Below, one piece after another: positions 1-6,558 of a stretch of DNA of 8,487 bases. This stretch comes from JBKJML01 sp046596415. Lineage in GTDB: Bacteria; Actinomycetota; Thermoleophilia; Gaiellales; Gaiellaceae. The DNA lies in assembly GCA_046596415.1 (NCBI GenBank), contig JBKJML010000225.1, forward strand, positions 1-8,487, read 5' to 3'. The position numbers were made by a program, and so were the translations under genes. The notes below the pieces were generated by a model. It made no database searches. It was given only the letters and a program-made list of their open reading frames with translations, and had not been told where the DNA came from. The stretch's first letter is position 1; the number at the start of each line of letters is the position of its first letter.

Positions 1-1723
1 GTCCGGCCGGCGCTACGACGAGGAGGACGTCGCGTTCGCCGAGCAGCTCGCCGCCCGCGCCGCGCTCGCGGTCGACAACGCACTCCTGTTCCGGGAGGCC
101 GAGCAGGCGGCGGCGACGGCGAACGAGTCGCTCGCCCGCCTCGCGCTCCTCGCCGAGGCGAGCGAGGTGCTCGCGCAGCACCTCGACACGCGCGCGACGC
201 TGGCCTCGGTGGCGCGGCTCGCGCTGCCGGTGCTCGCCGACGGCTGCAACGTGTATCTCGCCGAGGGCGACGCGCTCGTCCGGGTCGCGTCCGCGCATGT
301 CGAGCCAGAGAGAGCCGTCGCCTACGACACACTGCCGCCGAGCTATCCACTCGACACGGCTACCCCGACGATGCTCGTCGAGGTGTACCGGTCGGGTGAG
401 CCACGTCTCTTCGCCGACCTGGACGAGGAGCTCCTCGCGAACGCCGAGTCGGCGGGCATCGAGCGCGGCACGTGGGCGCTGCTCGGCACCGAGTCGATCC
501 TGATGCTTCCTCTCCAGGCAAGGGGCCGCTCGCTGGGCACGATCACGTTTTCCTCGCTGCGGGCCCACCGCTTCGACGAGGCCGGCGTCGCGCTGGCGAC
601 CGAGCTCGCACGGCGGGCCGCCGTCGCCGTCGACAACGCTCTCCTGTTCAGTGAGCTGAACGAGCAGCGCGGCGAGCTCGAGCAGCGGGCGCGTGCCGCA
701 CAGGCGCTCGAGTTCGTCGGCGACGGTGTCGCTCTCGTCGATGTGGACGGCGCGATTCGGCTCTGGAATCCGGCGGCCGCCCGCATAACCGGTCTCCGCG
801 AGGCCGACGTGGTCGGTGGGTCGCTCGACGCGGCTCTCCCCGGCTGGCGCCTCGTCGCCGACCGGATTCCCGTTGTTCGGGCGAGCAATGAACCGGCGCC
901 GACGCGAGCGGAGACGGTGCCGCTCGAGATCGGCGAGGTCGAGCGCTGGCTCTCGGTCTCGGGCGTCTCGTTCCCGGAAGGCACCGTGTATGCCTTCAGA
1001 GACCTGACCGAGGAGCGGGCGGTCGAGCGGCTGAAAAGCGATTTCGTCTCGACTGTCTCGCACGAGTTGCGCACGCCGCTGGCCGCGATCTACGGCGCAG
1101 CCGTCACGCTCCGCCGCGTCGACGTGGAGCTCTCCCCGGAGCAGCAGGACGGGATGCTCGCCGTGGTCGCCACCGAGTCGGAGCGGCTCGCCCGGATCGT
1201 CAACGACATCCTGCTCGCGAGCCGGCTCGACTCCGGCCTACTCCAGGTGGCGGTCGGCGCCGCCGACGCTGCCGCGCTCGCCCGTGGCGTGGTCGAGGCG
1301 GCGAAGACCCATGTGCCGGCCTCGATCGAGCTCCAGCTCGATGTGCCGGACGGGCTGCCCGCCGTGGCGGCGGACGAGGACAAGGTGCACCAGGTGCTCG
1401 TGAACCTGGTCGAGAACGCGATCAAGTACTCACCCGACGGTGGCCCGGTGCGCGTCAAGGTCGAGCGGGCGGGAGCGCGTCACGTCCGCTTCTCGGTCGC
1501 CGACGAGGGCCTCGGGATCCCCGCCACCGAGCACGGCCGGATCTTCGAGAAGTTCTACCGTCTCGACCCGAACCTGACCCGCGGCGTCGGGGGGACCGGG
1601 CTTGGTCTCTACATCTGCCGTGAGATCGTCAGGCGGATGGACGGCCGCATCTGGGTCGTCTCGACCGTCGGTCGCGGCTCGACGTTCTCGTTCGAGCTCC
1701 CCCTCGCGGTGGAGAGGCTCTAA
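1..1723 (+). CDS. Sensor histidine kinase, GAF-GAF-PAS-HisKA-HATPase (5' end outside window)
   Basis: The frame is open from base 2 with no stop before TAA at 1721-1723, giving 573 visible residues. A GTG at 167 is in frame but would cut off conserved sequence, so the gene starts upstream of the window. Visible residues 1-36 are the end of a GAF domain (ending AVDNALLF). A coiled linker leads to a second GAF domain (about 56-215, also ending AVDNALLF), then a PAS domain (about 235-340). The HisKA H-box is SHELRTPL with phospho-acceptor His354 (codon 1061-1063). The HATPase domain has the N-box NLVENAIKYS (468-477), G1 DEGLGIP, F-box FEKFYR and G2 GGTGLGL. All catalytic boxes look intact. No membrane segment is visible. 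Family knowledge: it autophosphorylates on His and passes phosphate to a response regulator. No regulator gene is in the window, so the signal and output are unknown. The gene converges on the small membrane-protein gene downstream. Confidence 0.95.
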   Translation, partial: SGRRYDEEDVAFAEQLAARAALAVDNALLFREAEQAAATANESLARLALLAEASEVLAQHLDTRATLASVARLALPVLADGCNVYLAEGDALVRVASAHVEPERAVAYDTLPPSYPLDTATPTMLVEVYRSGEPRLFADLDEELLANAESAGIERGTWALLGTESILMLPLQARGRSLGTITFSSLRAHRFDEAGVALATELARRAAVAVDNALLFSELNEQRGELEQRARAAQALEFVGDGVALVDVDGAIRLWNPAAARITGLREADVVGGSLDAALPGWRLVADRIPVVRASNEPAPTRAETVPLEIGEVERWLSVSGVSFPEGTVYAFRDLTEERAVERLKSDFVSTVSHELRTPLAAIYGAAVTLRRVDVELSPEQQDGMLAVVATESERLARIVNDILLASRLDSGLLQVAVGAADAAALARGVVEAAKTHVPASIELQLDVPDGLPAVAADEDKVHQVLVNLVENAIKYSPDGGPVRVKVERAGARHVRFSVADEGLGIPATEHGRIFEKFYRLDPNLTRGVGGTGLGLYICREIVRRMDGRIWVVSTVGRGSTFSFELPLAVERL

Positions 1724-1785
1724 GAACTCATTTCAGAACGAAGCCTGGCGGCCCGACGGCGAAGGGTCATTCTGAAATGAGCTCT
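1723..1785. repeat. Long imperfect inverted repeat after the kinase gene
   Basis: Bases 1723-1741 pair with 1767-1785 at 17 of 19 positions. The core is an unbroken 12-bp match, CTCATTTCAGAA (1727-1738) against TTCTGAAATGAG (1770-1781). The spacer is about 25 bases. The left arm begins on the last base of the kinase stop codon. Each arm contains a 14-mer (TCATTTCAGAAYGA type) that is itself nearly palindromic. The arms are AT-rich in a G+C-rich background. It could be a transcript-end hairpin between convergent genes, a pair of protein-binding sites, or a dispersed intergenic repeat. The sequence alone does not decide between these. Confidence 0.6.
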
Positions 1786-1792
1786 AATACGC

Positions 1793-1818
1793 ACGAGGCG
1801 GCCCGGAGGCCGCCTCGT
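1793..1818. terminator. Hairpin between convergent genes, probable bidirectional terminator
   Basis: ACGAGGCGGCC (1793-1803) and GGCCGCCTCGT (1808-1818) form a perfect 11-bp stem closed by a four-base CGGA loop. It lies between the ends of the convergent kinase (+) and DUF6458-type (-) genes. There is no clear T-run on either side, as is common for terminators in G+C-rich actinobacteria. The position and very stable stem support termination of one or both transcripts. Confidence 0.6.
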
Positions 1819-1845
1819 AGAGCGTCGGTTCGAAGCGGTCGCAGC

Positions 1846-2064
1846 TTACAGCGGGCCGTCTTCGACGTAGGTCGTCCGCCGGCGCCCACCTGCGGGGCCG
1901 CCCCAGGACGACCAGAAAACCAGCGACAGCACGAAGCCGGCGATCCCCACCACCATCAGGATCACACCCACCACGTTGATGTCGATACCGGACACGCTCG
2001 TGCTCACTGCCCACGTGAGGACAGCGCCCACGGCGATCAGGATCAAGCTCACTCCAAGGCCCAT
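1846..2064 (-). CDS. Small two-helix membrane protein, DUF6458-like
   Basis: This gene encodes 72 residues. Two hydrophobic segments (about 3-22 and 31-52) flank a short loop with the motif SVSGIDIN. The sequence WSSWGG follows, then a basic, polar tail (GGRRRTTYVEDGPL). The pattern matches my memory of the small actinobacterial DUF6458 family, whose function is not known. The ATG at 2062-2064 is firmly placed by a strong ribosome-binding site just upstream (2069-2077, GAAGGAGGA on the minus strand). The gene is divergent from the oxidase operon and ends about 28 bases before the 1793-1818 hairpin. An inner-membrane location is inferred from the two helices. Confidence 0.85.
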   Translation of the reverse strand: MGLGVSLILIAVGAVLTWAVSTSVSGIDINVVGVILMVVGIAGFVLSLVFWSSWGGPAGGRRRTTYVEDGPL

Positions 2065-2068
2065 TGTT

Positions 2069-2077
2069 TCCTCCTTC
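2069..2077 (-). promoter_or_regulatory. Strong ribosome-binding site of the DUF6458-like gene
   Basis: Minus-strand GAAGGAGGA lies four bases before the ATG at 2064. It is the closest match to the anti-Shine-Dalgarno complement in the window. It also rules out the overlapping plus-strand TTG at 2064 as the natural start of ctaC. Confidence 0.85.
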
Positions 2078-2094
2078 GGTACGGGGTCGGATGA

Positions 2095-2116
2095 GAAACG
2101 GCTGCCGGCTCGTTTC
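2095..2116. promoter_or_regulatory. Candidate operator: GAAACG-N10-CGTTTC inverted repeat
   Basis: GAAACG (2095-2100) and CGTTTC (2111-2116) are perfect inverted 6-mers separated by ten bases. They sit in the 80-base region shared by the divergent DUF6458-like gene and the oxidase operon, just upstream of the putative ctaC -10 box. The position suits a binding site for a dimeric regulator, but 6-bp arms can arise by chance. Confidence 0.25.
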
Positions 2117-2131
2117 GGATACGCGGTCGTG

Positions 2132-2137
2132 TAGGCT
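2132..2137 (+). promoter_or_regulatory. Candidate -10 box for a leaderless oxidase-operon transcript
   Basis: TAGGCT fits the TANNNT form of actinobacterial -10 elements. It ends seven bases before the GTG at 2145, so transcription would begin at or next to the start codon. No Shine-Dalgarno sequence precedes that GTG, which agrees with a leaderless mRNA. I see no convincing -35 element. Confidence 0.35.
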
Positions 2138-2144
2138 CGCCGCG

Positions 2145-3158
2145 GTGCGTAGGGGAGCTGTCGTACGGATCGCGCTCGTCGGCGTAGCCGTCGGCGTCGT
2201 CACATCGCTCTTTGCGGTGTTCATCCCCTGGCTGCCCACCTCCGCGTCGGAGGAGATGGACGGGATCGCGTTCACGTTCTGGTTCGCGACGGTGATCTGC
2301 ATCGGCATCTTCGCGCTCGTGATGGCGGTCATCCTCTACTCGGTGGTCGCGTTCCGCGTTCGCCCCGACGACGACACCGATGGGCCGCCGATCCACGGCC
2401 ACACGGGCCTCGAGATCGTCTGGACGGTCATTCCGGCCGTCCTCGTCACCGCCATCTCGGTCGTCAGCGCCATCGTGCTCGCGAAAAACGACGACGCCGG
2501 GCCGAACCCGCTGAAGGTCGCCGTCAGCGCACAGCAGTTCGCCTGGTCGTTCAAGTACCCGGGCGCCGACGGGCCGCTCTCCGGGAAGCTCGTGCTGCCG
2601 ATCCACCAGTCGACCGTGCTCTCGCTCACCGCCGCCGACGTGATCCACTCGTTCTGGGTGCCCGAGTTCGGCCAGAAGCAGGACGCCGTACCGGGGATCA
2701 CCACCCGGCTCGTGATCACCCCGAAGCGGCTCGGCACCTTCCCCGTCATCTGCACGGAGCTCTGCGGCCTGGGGCACTCGACGATGCGGTCGGAAGCCAT
2801 CGTCCTCAGCCGGGCCGACTACGACAAATGGCTGGCCGACCAGCGCAGCGGAGCCGCTACGCAGGGGAGCGGCGGTGCCGGCGTCTTCGCCGCGCAGGGC
2901 TGCGGGAGCTGCCACGCCCTCGCCGCTGCCGGCTCGACCGGCCAGGTGGGCCCGTCGCTCGATACCCTCGACGCCGCGGCCAAGAAGGCGGGCAAGCCGC
3001 TCGAGGCGTACGTGCGCGAGTCGATCGTCCAGCCTGACGCGTATCTCGCGCCGGGCTACCAGGGGGGCGTGATGCCGAAGAACTACGCAGATCTGCCGCA
3101 GGATCAACTCGATCAGCTCGTGCGGTACCTCGCGAGTGGCGGCAAGGGCAGCGAGTGA
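2145..3158 (+). CDS. ctaC: Cytochrome c oxidase subunit II with fused cytochrome c (caa3-type)
   Basis: This 337-residue subunit receives electrons from cytochrome c and passes them through the CuA centre to subunit I. I chose GTG at 2145 because it places a basic start (MRRGAVVR) before the first hydrophobic segment (about 7-28). In-frame starts at 2064 (TTG) and 2091 (ATG) would add a polar, unconserved stretch. Two further helices follow at about 43-70 and 88-113. The extracytoplasmic cupredoxin domain carries all CuA ligands: His168 (DVIHSFWVPEFG), then C203-T-E-L-C207, His211 and Met214. A C-terminal cytochrome c domain (about 243-335) has CGSCH (Cys253, Cys256, His257) and likely axial Met310 (GGVMPKNY). 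The fused haem marks a caa3-type oxidase. The stop overlaps the ctaD start (GTGA). Its haem domain resembles the second domain of the di-heme protein at 7221-7913. Confidence 0.95.
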   Translation: MRRGAVVRIALVGVAVGVVTSLFAVFIPWLPTSASEEMDGIAFTFWFATVICIGIFALVMAVILYSVVAFRVRPDDDTDGPPIHGHTGLEIVWTVIPAVLVTAISVVSAIVLAKNDDAGPNPLKVAVSAQQFAWSFKYPGADGPLSGKLVLPIHQSTVLSLTAADVIHSFWVPEFGQKQDAVPGITTRLVITPKRLGTFPVICTELCGLGHSTMRSEAIVLSRADYDKWLADQRSGAATQGSGGAGVFAAQGCGSCHALAAAGSTGQVGPSLDTLDAAAKKAGKPLEAYVRESIVQPDAYLAPGYQGGVMPKNYADLPQDQLDQLVRYLASGGKGSE

Positions 3159-5092
3159 CCGCGGTCACCGACACACAGCACCTTCCGCAGGCGCCGGTGG
3201 GCGGCTCGAGGCGCTATCTGCTCGAGGCCGGCTGGGTGCGCGCCGCCTGGATGACGCTCCTCTTCTTCGGGCTCGGCACCGGTCTCGTCGCGTTCTTCCG
3301 CTGGCTCGGCCACTACGACCCGGTGCTGGACTCGACGATGGTCGTCGTCGTCGGCGCCCTGACCACGGCGCCGGTCGGGTTCCTGGCCGGGCTCGGCACC
3401 TTCGACTACTGGACCGCCTATGCGATCGGACGTCCGACCCGCCCCGACGATCACCGGCACCACGGCGCGAAATCCTGGCGCGACTACTTCAAGGTCAACA
3501 CCGATCACAAGGTGATCGGCATGCAGTACCTGTGCACGACGTTCGCCTTCTTCGTGCTGGGCGGGTTGATGGCGATGCTCTTCCGCGCCGAGCTCGCGCG
3601 CCCGGGCACCCAGTACGTCGACGGCCAGACGTTCAACGGGCTCGTCTCCGTGCACGCGGCACTGATGATCTTCCTCTTCATCATCCCGGCGTTCGCCGGG
3701 CTCGCGAACTTCGCCGTGCCGCTGATGATCGGCGCGCCCGACATGGCCTTCCCACGCTTGAACGCGCTGTCGTTCTGGCTGCTCCCGATCGCCGGTCTGA
3801 TGATGGTCGGCAGCTTCCTCGCCCCGGGCGGCGCCTTCGCCACCGGTTGGACGAGCTATCCGCCGCTCGCGTCGGAGCAACCGATGGGCCAGGTGTTCTT
3901 CAACATGGGCGTCCAGTGGGCTGGTGCGTCGTCGATCATGACCGCGCTCAACTTCCTGGTCACGATCATCACCATGCGCGCGCCCGGAATGACCTTCTGG
4001 CGGATGCCGCTACTCGTCTGGGCGAACTTCACGACTTCGCTGCTCGTCGTGATCGCGACGCCGTTCATCGCGGCGTCCCAGTTCTTCGTCCTCTTCGACC
4101 GCGTGCTGCACACCAACTTCTTCAAGCCGGAGACGTTCGGCTACGTGCTCTCGTACCAGCACATCTTCTGGTTCTACTCGCACCCGGCCGTCTACATCAT
4201 GATGCTGCCCGGCTTCGGAATCGTCAGCGAGGTGATCGCTGTCATGGTCCGCAAGCCGATCTTCGGCTACCGCCTGATGGCCCTCTCGCTGATGGGGATC
4301 CTCGTGCTCGGCTTCTCGGTCTGGGCGCACCACATGTTCGTGGCGGGCATGGCGCCGTGGCTGCGCGTCCCGATGATGGTCACGTCGATGATCATCGCGG
4401 TGCCGACGGGGATCAAGATCTTCTCCTGGCTCGCGACGATGTGGGAGGGGAAGATCCACTTCCGTACCCCGATGCTGTTCGTGCTCGGCTTCATCTCGAT
4501 GTTCGTGATCGGCGGCCTCTCCGGCATCTATCTCGCTGCGGTCCCGATCGACATCGCCGCCTCCGACACGTACTTCATCGTGGCGCACATCCACTACGTG
4601 CTCTTCGGCGGCTCCGTGTTCACGATCTTCGCCGGGGTCTACTACTGGTTCCCGAAGATGACCGGCCGCATGTACTCGGAGCGGCTCGGGAAGATCCACT
4701 TCTGGATGACGTTCGTCGGTTTCAACGCCACGTTCTTCCCGATGCACTGGATCGGGCTGCAGGGGATGCCGCGCCGTGTCGCCGACTACTCGTCGCAGTT
4801 CGCAGGCTGGAACATGATCATCTCGATCGCGTCGTTCTTCCTCGGCGCGTCGGTCGTCGTCTTCTTCTACAACATGATCACGAGTTGGACGCGCGGGCCG
4901 ATCGCCCCGTCCAACCCGTGGCGCTCGATGACGCTCGAATGGCAGGTCAGCTCGCCGCCGCCGCTCTTCAACTTCGACCAGATCCCGCAGGTCGTGGGCG
5001 GACCGTACGAGTACGGCGTCCCGGGCGCACGGCACGCCGTGCTCTCCCCGAGTGAGGGCGTCGCTCCGGTCGAGGCGGAGGTGAAGCACTGA
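3155..5092 (+). CDS. ctaD: Cytochrome c oxidase subunit I, A2-type, with N-terminal two-helix extension
   Basis: This 645-residue catalytic subunit reduces O2 to water and pumps protons. The GTG start overlaps the ctaC stop, with AAGGG at 3144-3148 as the likely ribosome-binding site. Visible ligands are His167 and His480 (haem a), His478 (haem a3), and His343, His392 and His393 (CuB). Tyr347 is the residue expected to cross-link to His343. K-channel Thr418 and Lys421 (VPTGIK) are present, as are D-channel Asp196 (GAPDMAFP), Asn185 and Asn203. The helix VI motif is FWFYSHPAVY: the usual Glu of GHPEVY is Ala345, and Tyr341-Ser342 precede the His. This is the A2-type signature known from Rhodothermus and Thermus caa3 oxidases. 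Residues 1-107 precede the usual subunit I start and contain two extra hydrophobic segments (about 27-50 and 60-82). The rest aligns by eye with the 12-helix core. The C-terminal tail (LEWQ.SSPPP..NF) is typical. Confidence 0.96.
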   Translation: MTAVTDTQHLPQAPVGGSRRYLLEAGWVRAAWMTLLFFGLGTGLVAFFRWLGHYDPVLDSTMVVVVGALTTAPVGFLAGLGTFDYWTAYAIGRPTRPDDHRHHGAKSWRDYFKVNTDHKVIGMQYLCTTFAFFVLGGLMAMLFRAELARPGTQYVDGQTFNGLVSVHAALMIFLFIIPAFAGLANFAVPLMIGAPDMAFPRLNALSFWLLPIAGLMMVGSFLAPGGAFATGWTSYPPLASEQPMGQVFFNMGVQWAGASSIMTALNFLVTIITMRAPGMTFWRMPLLVWANFTTSLLVVIATPFIAASQFFVLFDRVLHTNFFKPETFGYVLSYQHIFWFYSHPAVYIMMLPGFGIVSEVIAVMVRKPIFGYRLMALSLMGILVLGFSVWAHHMFVAGMAPWLRVPMMVTSMIIAVPTGIKIFSWLATMWEGKIHFRTPMLFVLGFISMFVIGGLSGIYLAAVPIDIAASDTYFIVAHIHYVLFGGSVFTIFAGVYYWFPKMTGRMYSERLGKIHFWMTFVGFNATFFPMHWIGLQGMPRRVADYSSQFAGWNMIISIASFFLGASVVVFFYNMITSWTRGPIAPSNPWRSMTLEWQVSSPPPLFNFDQIPQVVGGPYEYGVPGARHAVLSPSEGVAPVEAEVKH

Positions 5093-5943
5093 TGGCGCCA
5101 ACGACGGCGGAGCCTCGTTCGATCCTCGTGATCGCCAACGAGACCGTCACCGCGGACGAGCTGATGGACGCCGTGCGCAGCCGTGCGGCGGCAGGCGAGG
5201 TGCGCGTCACGGTCGTCGCGCCCGTCAACACGCCGCGTGAGGGGTACGTCGTCTACCAGGACACCCGCCATGCGGCCGCCGGGCGCAGGCTCGAACGGAT
5301 GCTGAACGTGCTTCGGGCGGCGGGGATCCCGGCGTTCGGCCGCGTCGTCGATGCGTCACCGCTCGACGCGGTGCGCGACGCGATCGCGATGGATTCGCCC
5401 GACGAGCTGATCGTCTCGACCCATCCGGAGGCGAAGTCCGGCTGGCGCCGACGCAACCTGATCGACGAGATCCGGAAGTTGGCAGGCCCGCTGCCCGTGG
5501 AGCACGTCATTTCGAGTGTGACCGAGCGCGGGGGTGAGGTGAACGTCCTTGTCGTCGCGAACGAGACGGTGCTCGGCGAGCAGTTGCTCGACGCGATTCG
5601 TGCCCGCGCGGGCGTCTCGCCGGCGAGCTTCCTGATCGTGTCGCCGCAGAGCGGGCCGCACGAGGCCGAGTATCCCGAGGCCGAGCGTCGGCTGCGGCTC
5701 GCCGTCGCGACGCTCCGCTCGGAGGGGATCGAGGCGCACGGGCAGATTGCGCACCCCGATCCGTACACGGCGGCGATGCATGCGGTGCGCGACGAGCGGG
5801 TCGACGAGATCATCGTCTCGACCTTCCCGGGGGCGCGCTCCGGCTGGCTGCGACGCGACCTTGTCGGGCGCCTGAGAAGCGAGGCGAAGGTGCCGGTCGA
5901 GCACGTCGTCGTCGAGCCGTCGAGCGTCGGAGCGCCCGCATGA
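5092..5943 (+). CDS. Tandem UspA-like two-domain protein inside the oxidase operon
   Basis: This soluble protein of 283 residues has no signal or membrane segment. It consists of two homologous halves, about 10-143 and 150-276. Each half has a first strand ending in ANETV, a helix (ELMDAVRSRA / QLLDAIRARA), a second strand ending in P, a helix leading to 'LR..GI.A.G', a 'DE(L/I)IVST(H/F)P' strand, then 'SGW.RR.L' and 'PVEHV'. This alternating strand-helix order resembles the universal stress protein (UspA) fold. The classical G-x2-G-x9-G nucleotide loop is not evident; STHPEAKSGW and STFPGARSGW stand at its place. The ATG overlaps the ctaD stop by one base (TGATG), with a good ribosome-binding site GGAGGTGA at 5077-5084. 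The stop overlaps ctaE by four bases (ATGA), so it should be co-translated with the oxidase subunits. A sensory, nucleotide-binding or assembly role for the oxidase is inference only. Confidence 0.8.
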   Translation: MAPTTAEPRSILVIANETVTADELMDAVRSRAAAGEVRVTVVAPVNTPREGYVVYQDTRHAAAGRRLERMLNVLRAAGIPAFGRVVDASPLDAVRDAIAMDSPDELIVSTHPEAKSGWRRRNLIDEIRKLAGPLPVEHVISSVTERGGEVNVLVVANETVLGEQLLDAIRARAGVSPASFLIVSPQSGPHEAEYPEAERRLRLAVATLRSEGIEAHGQIAHPDPYTAAMHAVRDERVDEIIVSTFPGARSGWLRRDLVGRLRSEAKVPVEHVVVEPSSVGAPA

Positions 5944-6548
5944 GCGCGAACGCCCACGTCGACGAGCACCACCACGGGCCGCCGGTCGCGAACCAGAGCT
6001 CGCGCGTCGACTCGACCACGCTCGGCATGTTCCTCTTCATCGCCTCGGAGGCGATGCTGTTCGGAGCGTTCTTCACGGCGTACTTCTTCATCCGGGTCGT
6101 GAACGAGGACGCGCCGGCGTGGCCGCCGGAGCCGTTCCATCTGCCGGTCTACGTCGCCGGGATCAACACCGCGATCCTGCTCACGTCGAGCTTCACGATG
6201 CACTGGGCGCTCCAGTCGATCAAGAAGGGCAACCGGGCCGGGCTGCAGGCGGGGCTCGTACTCACCTTCCTGATGGGGCTCGCATTTCTCGTCACCCAGA
6301 TGCTCGAGTACGCCCGGATCGGCTTCGCGCCGAGCGATCTGGCGTTCGGCACCATCTTCTTCGGCCTGACGGGCCTGCACGGGGCACATGTCTTCATCGG
6401 GCTGACGCTACTCGGGTTCGCGACCGTGCGCGCATTCCGTGGTCATTTCACGCCCGAACATCACCACGGTGTCGAGCTGCCGGGAATCTACTGGCACTTC
6501 GTCGACGTAATGTGGATCGTCGTCTATTCGACGATCTATCTCCTCTAG
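5940..6548 (+). CDS. ctaE: Cytochrome c oxidase subunit III
   Basis: This 202-residue membrane protein stabilises the subunit I core and, by family knowledge, supports proton uptake. After a His-rich polar N-terminus (DEHHHGPP) come five hydrophobic segments at about 28-50, 69-91, 103-124, 137-163 and 182-202. That is the short five-helix bacterial form rather than the seven-helix mitochondrial form. Family motifs are visible: GMFLFIASEAMLFGAFF in the first helix, TGLHGAHVFIG in the fourth, and WHFVDVMWIVVY near the end. The ATG overlaps the preceding stop (ATGA), with a modest ribosome-binding site (CGGAG, 5928-5932). The identification is secure from the motifs and the operon. Confidence 0.95.
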   Translation: MSANAHVDEHHHGPPVANQSSRVDSTTLGMFLFIASEAMLFGAFFTAYFFIRVVNEDAPAWPPEPFHLPVYVAGINTAILLTSSFTMHWALQSIKKGNRAGLQAGLVLTFLMGLAFLVTQMLEYARIGFAPSDLAFGTIFFGLTGLHGAHVFIGLTLLGFATVRAFRGHFTPEHHHGVELPGIYWHFVDVMWIVVYSTIYLL

Positions 6549-6558
6549 GGAGGCGCTC

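Noticed and set aside
2064..2144. N-terminal extension of ctaC from TTG at 2064 or ATG at 2091
   Set aside because: The TTG overlaps the start codon and ribosome-binding region of the divergent gene, and the added residues are polar and unlike a subunit II N-terminus. The ATG at 2091 lacks a clear ribosome-binding site but cannot be fully excluded.
3136..5055. Long plus-strand open frame (639 codons) overlapping ctaD in another frame
   Set aside because: Its product is extremely rich in Arg, His, Asp and Ala with no domain pattern. It is a G+C-driven shadow of ctaD, whose frame has every expected catalytic residue.
4010..5101. Long minus-strand open frame opposite ctaD (363 codons)
   Set aside because: The composition is dominated by Arg, Asp, Glu and His, with no recognisable motif; it is an antisense shadow of a G+C-rich gene. 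The same applies to 2049-3107, 3113-3880 and 5253-6389 on the minus strand.
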